A stretch of DNA of 32,086 bases from JBBRCX01 sp038204465 (lineage in GTDB: Bacteria; Planctomycetota; Phycisphaerae; Tepidisphaerales; Tepidisphaeraceae): assembly GCA_038204465.1 (NCBI GenBank), contig JBBRCX010000054.1, positions 1 to 32,086 on the forward strand, read 5' to 3'. This document shows, one piece after another, positions 25,486 through 32,086 of the stretch. Position 1 is the first letter of the stretch; every line of letters starts with the position of its first letter. The notes under the pieces were generated by a model that had not been told where the DNA came from, did no database searches, and saw only the letters and a program-made list of their open reading frames with translations. Position numbers and translations under genes: made by a program.

Positions 25486-27080
25486 TACGTGTGCTTCCGA
25501 CGGCCTCTGCGCCCGCGCGGGCGGAACAGTGCGTGCGATAACGGCGCGAGCATCAGAGTCGCGGACGCGGGCTCGGGAACCGCGGTGGCGAGAAAAATTC
25601 CTTCTGTGCCATCGCTGAAGATGAGCCGGAAGGCGAGCTGGCCGGTGTCGGATAGAGCGCGGCGCTGGCCGGCGGCGGGGTTGGTGCCGGCCACAGGCAG
25701 GATGTCAGACACGGTCCGCAGATCGTCGCCCGGGCCGGAATCAACATCGAACGCAGCGCCGGTGCGAGCAACGAGCTGAAGAACGCCGCCGGCGTCCGTC
25801 AGCCAGAGGCCGAGACTCGTCGGCGTGCTGGAACCGGGCGCGATGAGATTGTCGGTGAAGGCGATCTGGCCGATGTCGTTCAGAATTGGAGAGAAATCGC
25901 CGTTGAAGAATAGGCCGGGGGTTCCCGGCGCGGCGTCCCCCTCGCGCGCGATCAGGCTTAGCGTGTTGACATCGCCGAGCCACAGGCCCGCGCCGTCCCG
26001 ACTCGCGGCGGGCTCGTGAACCGTGTCGACGAACGCGACCTGCCCCTGATTGTTCAGCGCCAAGTCGGGGCGAAAGTTCGTCACCGTCAATCCTGGAATC
26101 GGCGAAGCGTTGGACCGCGAGATGGATTGCACGATTCCGGCAGAAGCGAGCCAGATGCCATCAGCGCTTCCGCTGTTGCTGCTCGCGCTTCCCGCGAAGG
26201 CGACCTGGCCGGCACTGTTGAATGAGGGCGTTCCGCCGTTGGTCGTTGGTTGAAACGAGACGAGCTTTCCGCCAGCACCGACGCCAGGCGCGGGATCGCC
26301 CGCTCGGACGATGAAAGCCGGGGAGTTCGGCGAACCGCCAAGGATGCCGATGTCGGCTCCGCTCGGCCCCGTGTTCTCGGCGAGGAAAGCGACGTTCCCG
26401 GATGAATTGATCAGCGGGGTGTAAACGGTTGTGTAGGAGTAGCCGGTTCCGGGCACCGACCCTCCGCGGCTGGCGAGGAGGGTGAGTGAGCCGGGCGTGG
26501 CGAAGTAAGCGCCTTGGTTGGACGTGATCGAGCGATCGGCATTGCTCTGCCAGGCGGAGAACGCGACTTCGCCTTGATCGCTGAGCACCGGATCGCCAAC
26601 GAGGTTCAGGTAGCGCGCGGTCGAGCCGCTGCCGCTGATCAACTGCCCTTCGTGTGCGGCCACCGCGAGGGAGCCGGGCGCGCCGACCCAGATCGTTTTC
26701 TGGAGGTTACTTTGACCGGCGAAGGAGATTGTGCCGGTGTCGCTCAAGACCGGGTCGTTCAGCGTGTCATACAGCCCGCCGCCGGGCGCGGCCGTCCCCT
26801 GGCGGGCGACAAGGCTGATCGAGCTTGGCGCTCCGCTCCAGATGCCGTGTGAATCGGAGCTGTCGATCGACGGGCCGACAAGGTCGGCGACGAAGGCGAT
26901 GCGGCCGTCGCTGTTGATTGTGGAAGAGCCGAAGTGGCCGAACTTTACCCCGCCTGCGGCGCCCGGCGCTTCACCGCCGGTGAGTGCGATCGTTTGATAC
27001 TCGACGCCGGCCCAAGTCGGGGCAAGACCGCCCGACGCGATCAATACAGCGATCCAAAGGGAGAAGCGATTCCACCGCAT
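25485..27080 (-). CDS. PEP-CTERM anchored secreted repeat protein
   Basis: Predicted 531-residue exported protein. It has a Sec signal peptide (MRWNRFSLWIAVLIASGGLAPTWA) and a C-terminal PEP-CTERM sorting signal: V-P-E-P-A-S, a short hydrophobic run and an Arg-rich tail (RPRGRRGRRK). Such proteins are processed by exosortase/archaeosortase-type enzymes. The body is a tandem of about 60-residue beta units with the recurring text L-(V/I)-A-R-x-G-x-x-A-P-G and L-(S/N)-(D/N)-x-G-(T/Q)-(I/V)-(A/S)-F, probably a beta-propeller-like or solenoid fold. Function unknown. ATG 27080 is chosen because it starts the signal peptide; GTG 27107 would add nine polar residues. The stop overlaps the next gene's start. 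Confidence 0.85.
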   Translation of the reverse strand: MRWNRFSLWIAVLIASGGLAPTWAGVEYQTIALTGGEAPGAAGGVKFGHFGSSTINSDGRIAFVADLVGPSIDSSDSHGIWSGAPSSISLVARQGTAAPGGGLYDTLNDPVLSDTGTISFAGQSNLQKTIWVGAPGSLAVAAHEGQLISGSGSTARYLNLVGDPVLSDQGEVAFSAWQSNADRSITSNQGAYFATPGSLTLLASRGGSVPGTGYSYTTVYTPLINSSGNVAFLAENTGPSGADIGILGGSPNSPAFIVRAGDPAPGVGAGGKLVSFQPTTNGGTPSFNSAGQVAFAGSASSNSGSADGIWLASAGIVQSISRSNASPIPGLTVTNFRPDLALNNQGQVAFVDTVHEPAASRDGAGLWLGDVNTLSLIAREGDAAPGTPGLFFNGDFSPILNDIGQIAFTDNLIAPGSSTPTSLGLWLTDAGGVLQLVARTGAAFDVDSGPGDDLRTVSDILPVAGTNPAAGQRRALSDTGQLAFRLIFSDGTEGIFLATAVPEPASATLMLAPLSHALFRPRGRRGRRKHT

Positions 27081-27247
27081 GGACCAGCGCCCGCTTTCCG
27101 TCGGCACGGAATCGACCGGCGCAGGTTAGTTTGGACGGAATGAATTGCACAACGGAAGAAAAGCGTGCTCGGCGCAGCGCAGGCTTCCGGGACCGATGCG
27201 GATCCCCAGGAAAAGCCTCGGCCGCGGAGCCAGGGAATGCTCAGACG

Positions 27248-27301
27248 GAAGCGTTTCTTCAGTTGTTCGGTCCAGCCGCCGCAAAACGCTTCGTGACCGA
27301 A
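27248..27301 (-). other. Possible H-type RNA pseudoknot just downstream of thiC
   Basis: On the minus strand, TTCGGTC (27301-27295) pairs with GACCGAA (27272-27266), and GAAGCGTTT (27292-27284) pairs with AAACGCTTC (27256-27248). The stems cross, giving a compact 54-base pseudoknot with 7-bp and 9-bp perfect helices. It begins 3 bases after the thiC stop. No T-tract follows. The 200-base gap between thiC and the PEP-CTERM gene otherwise shows nothing. Confidence 0.4.
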
Positions 27302-27304
27302 TCC

Positions 27305-29035
<1,731 letters not shown>

Positions 29036-29113
29036 GAAGTGCTCCTGAACGCAACGAAATCGGCCGGGCTGAAGTGACGGTGAGACGCGGAAGCGGAGGT
29101 GGACGTCCCATTG

Positions 29114-29201
29114 ATTCGCTTCCCTACGCCGGCACGGCCCGGATCAGGTTCCAAGGGTTTACTCTCAGGCCGGGGGATACGACCGGCCACCCCTAGCGAA
29201 C
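29114..29201 (-). promoter_or_regulatory. TPP riboswitch (THI element) of thiC
   Basis: The minus strand carries the conserved THI-box blocks in order: GGGGTGGCC, CTGAGAG (29168-29162), ACCCTTGGAACCTGATC and GTAGGGAAGC (29127-29118). The P1 helix closes with TTCGCT/AGCGAA plus a G-T pair. No T-tract hairpin lies between it and the thiC start, so control is probably by hiding the AGGAG Shine-Dalgarno; a CACCTCC in the linker could pair with it. Confidence 0.95.
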
Positions 29202-29302
29202 TTCGCAAAGTGTAGGCCGCGCGGAGGCGAGTCGCAAGGGTGCGGCATCGCTGGAACTGCGCGAACTCGACGCCCTCGAACTGTCGCCGTGCAACGGTCA
29301 AC

Positions 29303-29330
29303 TTGCTCCGGCTCTTAACGCAATTACAAT
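29303..29330 (+). promoter_or_regulatory. Candidate promoter of the DUF47-pit operon
   Basis: TTGCTC (29303-29308), 16-base spacer, TACAAT (29325-29330), followed by CCCGCGG. It has the same spacing and GC-rich discriminator as the lysC promoter. No pho-box-like direct repeat was evident. Confidence 0.5.
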
Positions 29331-29411
29331 CCCGCGGTCACCAAACGCTGGCGCGAAGTGCGGGCGCCGAATTCCAAGCCTACGTTGGTAGGCTCTGGAG
29401 GGAAGCGAGGA

Positions 29412-30035
29412 ATGTTCAACCTTCTGCCGAAAGACACGGTCTTCTACGATCTATTCGAGGAGATGTCGCGCCATGCGGTTTCGTCCGCGGAACATCTGCG
29501 CAAGCTGGCCAAGAGTTTTCCCGACATCACCGCATCGCTGCAGCGCATCCGCGAAGAGGAACACGCGGCGGACGATCTTGCCCACAAGGCGCTGGATCGC
29601 CTCGACCGGACGTTTATCACGCCCTTTGACCGCGAGGATATTCATACCCTCGTCGGCGAAATCGACGACATCGTGGATGGAGTGGACGCGCTGGCCAAGC
29701 GCTTTCCGCTGTTTCACGTGAAGGCGATGGAGCCGACTTTCCTGAAGCAGACCGACGTGCTCGTGCAGGCCACGGTTACGCTCAGCGAGGCCGTCCACCG
29801 CCTCCGCAAGAGCCGCAAGCTCTCCGAGCTGAGCGACAAGCTGATCGAAATCCATCACAACGAGAGCGTGGGCGACGACAACCATCACGCCGCCATGTCC
29901 CACCTGTTTGGCGGCGGGATCGAGCCGCTCGAGGTCATCAAGTGGAAGGAACTGTATGACCTGATCGAGGACGCGATCGACAGCTGCGAAGACGCCGGCA
30001 ACACCCTGGAGCGCATCGTCCTGAAGAACGGCTGA
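29412..30035 (+). CDS. DUF47 family (PhoU-like) protein
   Basis: Predicted 207-residue all-helical cytoplasmic protein of the DUF47/TIGR00153 family, distant relatives of PhoU. Such proteins are usually encoded directly upstream of Pit transporters and are thought to regulate phosphate or metal-phosphate uptake. Seen in the sequence: E-E-E-H-A-A-D-D-L-A-H-K and F-I-T-P-F-D-R-E-D-I-H-T-L-V-G-E-I-D-D-I-V-D-G, the acidic metal-binding pattern of the family (E/DxxxD), and a second copy near the end: W-K-E-L-Y-D-L-I-E-D-A-I-D-S-C-E-D-A-G-N-T. ATG 29412 is preferred over 29358 because GGAGG lies about 10 bases upstream and the family begins near this F..LLP motif. The pit gene follows 20 bases later. 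Confidence 0.93.
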   Translation: MFNLLPKDTVFYDLFEEMSRHAVSSAEHLRKLAKSFPDITASLQRIREEEHAADDLAHKALDRLDRTFITPFDREDIHTLVGEIDDIVDGVDALAKRFPLFHVKAMEPTFLKQTDVLVQATVTLSEAVHRLRKSRKLSELSDKLIEIHHNESVGDDNHHAAMSHLFGGGIEPLEVIKWKELYDLIEDAIDSCEDAGNTLERIVLKNG

Positions 30036-30055
30036 TTCCTAACCGGCTTCCCGTC

Positions 30056-31159
30056 ATGATCTTCATCGCCCTTGCGGCCGCCTCGAGTGGTCCGACGACG
30101 GCCCCCGCTGTCGGCGGGGCGCTGTATCTGATCTTCTTCATTGTATTCGTCGCCCTGGTATTCGACTTTCTGAACGGCTTCCACGACGCCGCTAACTCGA
30201 TCGCGACGGTGGTCTCCACCCGCGTGCTCAGCCCGTCCCAGGCGGTGATCTGGGCGGCGTTTTTCAACTTCATCGCCGCCTTCCTCTTCGGCACCGGAGT
30301 GGCCAAGACGATCGGCGAGAAGATGATCGACACGCACCAGGTCGACATCTACGTCGTGTTCGCCGGGCTGAGCGGCGCGATCCTGTGGAACATCATCACC
30401 TGGCTGCTGGCGCTGCCGACCAGTTCGTCGCATGCGCTGATCAGCGGCTACGCCGGCGCGGCGATCGCCAAGTCGGGCTTTGGGGTATTGAAGCCGGCCG
30501 GTTGGATCTCCACGCTGGAGTGGATCATCCTGGCGCCGCTGGTGGGCTTCCTGCTGGGCGGCGCGTTGATGGTGATCGTGGCCTGGACGTTCCGGCGCTT
30601 CACGCCCAACCGCGTGGACAACCTGTTCCGGCGGCTGCAGCTGGTCAGCGCCGGCGTCTACAGCCTCGCCCACGGCACGAACGATGCGCAGAAAACCATG
30701 GGCATCATCGTCGCGCTCCTGCTGGCCGGAGGGCATCCGGAGTGGACCACGTGGGGCCACATTCCACATTTCCTCGGCCAGAAGCACGAGTACGGAATGC
30801 CCATCATCCTCTCCTGCCACGCGGCGATCGCGCTCGGAACAATGTTCGGCGGATGGCGCATCGTGAAGACGATGGGCTCGGGCATCACCAGGCTTCAGCC
30901 GGTGGGCGGCTTCTGCGCCGAGACCGCCGCGGCGGCGACCATCATCTTCGCCACCAGGTCCCACGTGCCGCTCTCGACCACCCACGCCATCACCGGCTCC
31001 ATCCTCGGGGTGGGGACAACCAAGGGCGTGCGCTCCGTGCGCTGGATCTGGGGCCAGCGCATCATTCTCGCCTGGATCCTCACGCTGCCCTGCGCCGCGT
31101 TCATGTCGGCGGTAACCTACCTGCTCATCCATTTCGCCATCGAACCACTGCTCCACTGA
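30056..31159 (+). CDS. pit: Inorganic phosphate transporter, PiT family
   Basis: Low-affinity, proton-motive-force-driven uptake of phosphate as a divalent-metal complex at the inner membrane. The 367-residue protein has about ten hydrophobic segments and the two inverted PD001131-type signatures: F-L-N-G-F-H-D-A-A-N-S-I-A-T (about 38-51) and L-A-H-G-T-N-D-A-Q-K-T-M-G (about 204-216). P-T-S-S-S-H-A-L and P-L-S-T-T-H-A-I-T are also typical. It is shorter than E. coli PitA (499) because the central cytoplasmic loop is brief, as in the PiT proteins paired with DUF47. Co-transcribed with the DUF47 gene (20-base gap). Confidence 0.96.
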   Translation: MIFIALAAASSGPTTAPAVGGALYLIFFIVFVALVFDFLNGFHDAANSIATVVSTRVLSPSQAVIWAAFFNFIAAFLFGTGVAKTIGEKMIDTHQVDIYVVFAGLSGAILWNIITWLLALPTSSSHALISGYAGAAIAKSGFGVLKPAGWISTLEWIILAPLVGFLLGGALMVIVAWTFRRFTPNRVDNLFRRLQLVSAGVYSLAHGTNDAQKTMGIIVALLLAGGHPEWTTWGHIPHFLGQKHEYGMPIILSCHAAIALGTMFGGWRIVKTMGSGITRLQPVGGFCAETAAAATIIFATRSHVPLSTTHAITGSILGVGTTKGVRSVRWIWGQRIILAWILTLPCAAFMSAVTYLLIHFAIEPLLH

Positions 31160-31501
31160 GCGCATGCATCAGACGCGCCTCCATCCAAGTCGCGGTGAAA
31201 CCGACTAATTCCACGTCCCTCCGCGCACGCCCGCCATCGCTCCGCGACCCTCGGACCGCCTCTGGGGCCTCAGAAACCCATCCCGCCCCCATCGACAAGC
31301 CATCCCACCGCCATCGGCGAGCCACCCCGCTCCCATCGGCAAGCCATCCCACCTCCATCGGCACCCCACCCCAATGCCAACCGGCTCCCGTCGCATCTCC
31401 AAATATCCCCCAGCGCCCCACCATTTCCCCGCCCAGCCCCAGCCCAACCCCCCGCCGTGCCCTCCCCCCATCCTCTGACCAGAAATCAGCCGGAAAATTG
31501 C
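31160..31501 (+). other. C-rich, G-poor 3' untranslated region after pit (rut-like)
   Basis: No gene is supported here. From about 31270 to 31470 the plus strand is dominated by C with few G and includes the 22-base tandem repeat. A C-rich, G-poor, unstructured transcript is the type of sequence bound by Rho, so Rho-dependent termination of the pit transcript is plausible. The open frames on either strand are low-complexity and follow the repeat. Confidence 0.45.
31267..31376. repeat. 22-base tandem repeat, about five degenerate units
   Basis: Units CCATCGACAAGCCATCCCAC.. at 31289-31310, then 31311-31332, 31333-31354 and 31355-31376, each exactly 22 bases and opening with CCATCG; a degenerate unit (15 of 22) precedes at 31267-31288. 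A 22-base period is not a multiple of three, so it does not encode a repeating peptide in one frame. Spacing is about two DNA turns. Confidence 0.8.
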
Positions 31502-31553
31502 CCGAACGCCACCCCGAACATACCGCTATCGCCGCATCCGGCGTTCGGTTTTT
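31502..31553 (+). terminator. Intrinsic terminator downstream of pit
   Basis: Perfect 9-bp stem CCGAACGCC (31502-31510) / GGCGTTCGG (31540-31548) followed by TTTTT (31549-31553). The 29-base loop is long. It lies about 340 bases after the pit stop, beyond the C-rich repeat. The remaining 160 bases to the next stop codon hold nothing recognisable. Confidence 0.6.
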
Positions 31554-31717
31554 AGATCGAGCGGGTCAACGCCCCTTTCCCGCCCAGAATCGAGCTGCCA
31601 CATTCGCGGCTGGCGGAAATTCCAAGAATGGACTGCTCTCCACAAAGACGTGCTCTCCGGCACAGCTTGTGAGGCTCACGGCGTAACTTCGACCACCAAA
31701 CAGGTAATACGGCTCCT

Positions 31718-32086
31718 TTAGTCAGTGAACAAGCATCGTTTTGCCAACTCCGTCAGCGTTGTCTCGATCGCCGGTTTCAAATACACGGCGATTCGCTCTC
31801 GTCCGGTGATCCGATGTCCTTGTTCATGAACCAGCAGACTTCCCGCCTCCACCTGCTGAAGAAGTTTGCTCAAAAGCTCGTCCGCTCCGTGTTGGCCGTC
31901 CAGATGCTGCAGCACGTGGCGCTCCAGGTCGCTCAAATTGACCAGCTCGTGCTTCAGGTTCGTCACCAGATTTCCTTGCGCTGACTGTAGACGCGCCAAC
32001 GGTGTCGTGCGCGGCCGTTCTGCGACTTGCACCGTGTACTGCGCCGGTTGAACGGAAAGTTCAACTTGTCCTGTTTCGTAGCAGCG
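31718..32086 (-). CDS. C-terminal part of a methyltransferase-regulatory-domain protein (runs off the right edge)
   Basis: The minus-strand frame is open from the right edge to a TGA at 31718-31720, giving the last 122 residues of a larger protein. The segment P-L-A-R-L-Q-S-A-Q-G-N-L-V-T-N-L-K-H-E and then L-S-D-L-E-R-H-V-L-Q-H-L-D-G-Q-H matches the C-terminus of the methyltransferase regulatory domain family (PF10119-type), whose members carry a SAM methyltransferase domain at the N-terminus. The helper region L-L-S-K-L-L-Q-Q-V-E-A-G-S-L-L-V follows. The N-terminal catalytic part is outside the window, so the substrate cannot be judged. An internal GTG at 32032 is not the true start because coding sequence continues upstream (A-R-C.. 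side reads R-C-Y-E-T-G-Q-V-E-L-S). Confidence 0.75.
   Translation of the reverse strand, partial: RCYETGQVELSVQPAQYTVQVAERPRTTPLARLQSAQGNLVTNLKHELVNLSDLERHVLQHLDGQHGADELLSKLLQQVEAGSLLVHEQGHRITGRERIAVYLKPAIETTLTELAKRCLFTD

Noticed and set aside
27248..27301. Integron attC site
   Set aside because: The paired arms cross rather than nest, and the attC core sequences and an integron integrase are absent; the Xer gene is of the housekeeping type.
31267..31376. CRISPR array
   Set aside because: Units are directly adjacent with no spacers, and there are no cas genes.
31125..31471. Minus frames with W/G/M-rich repeated peptides over the 22-base repeat
   Set aside because: Peptide repetition follows from the DNA repeat, frames drift because 22 is not a multiple of three, and no start signal is present.
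30385..31686. 433-codon plus frame overlapping pit and the C-rich repeat
   Set aside because: Out-of-frame reading of pit followed by low-complexity translation of the 22-base repeat; not a gene.

Overview
The window looks like chromosomal DNA of a high-GC planctomycete, probably class Phycisphaerae (inference). The main clues are a secreted glycoside hydrolase with an LEPR-XLL-like N-terminal motif (LEPLEARVLLS), a PEP-CTERM anchored protein, several small lipoproteins and small orphan proteins, and a housekeeping gene set typical of that phylum. No rRNA, tRNA or CRISPR array was seen.

Layout. The left edge (1-1070) holds the tail of an IS transposase and a YcxB-like membrane protein. A 1,210-residue GH2 beta-galactosidase-like surface enzyme (1102-4734, minus) diverges from aspartate kinase lysC and a DUF4870 protein. 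A bidirectional terminator separates these from a Xer recombinase (6856-7956, minus). A run of small envelope-type genes follows (8149-11108): lipoproteins, a membrane protein and a YkgJ-type cysteine cluster protein. Then come pyruvate carboxylase and its biotin ligase, a condensation-type acyltransferase and a cyclophilin on plus (11254-17476), meeting a cmk-plsC operon on minus.

The most unusual part is 18879-25485: a ThuA-like gene, a HEAT/SEC-C protein, a chimeric gene remnant, an A+T-richer restriction-modification gene with an overlapping unknown partner, and a GGQ release-factor-like gene. The remnant joins the 5' end of the ThuA gene to the 3' end of the release-factor-like gene. That is the junction expected from a tandem duplication whose two copies now hold different cargo.

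On the right, a PEP-CTERM protein gene is translationally coupled to the release-factor-like gene. thiC carries an upstream TPP riboswitch and a possible pseudoknot just past its stop. A DUF47-pit phosphate uptake operon ends in a C-rich, G-poor 22-nt tandem repeat followed by a delayed terminator. The window closes inside a methyltransferase-regulatory-domain gene.

Functional links visible here: biotin ligase next to the biotin-dependent carboxylase it should modify; DUF47 with Pit transporter; cytidylate kinase with lysophosphatidate acyltransferase; thiamin-controlled thiC; and a restriction enzyme fused to its methylase with a coupled partner gene.
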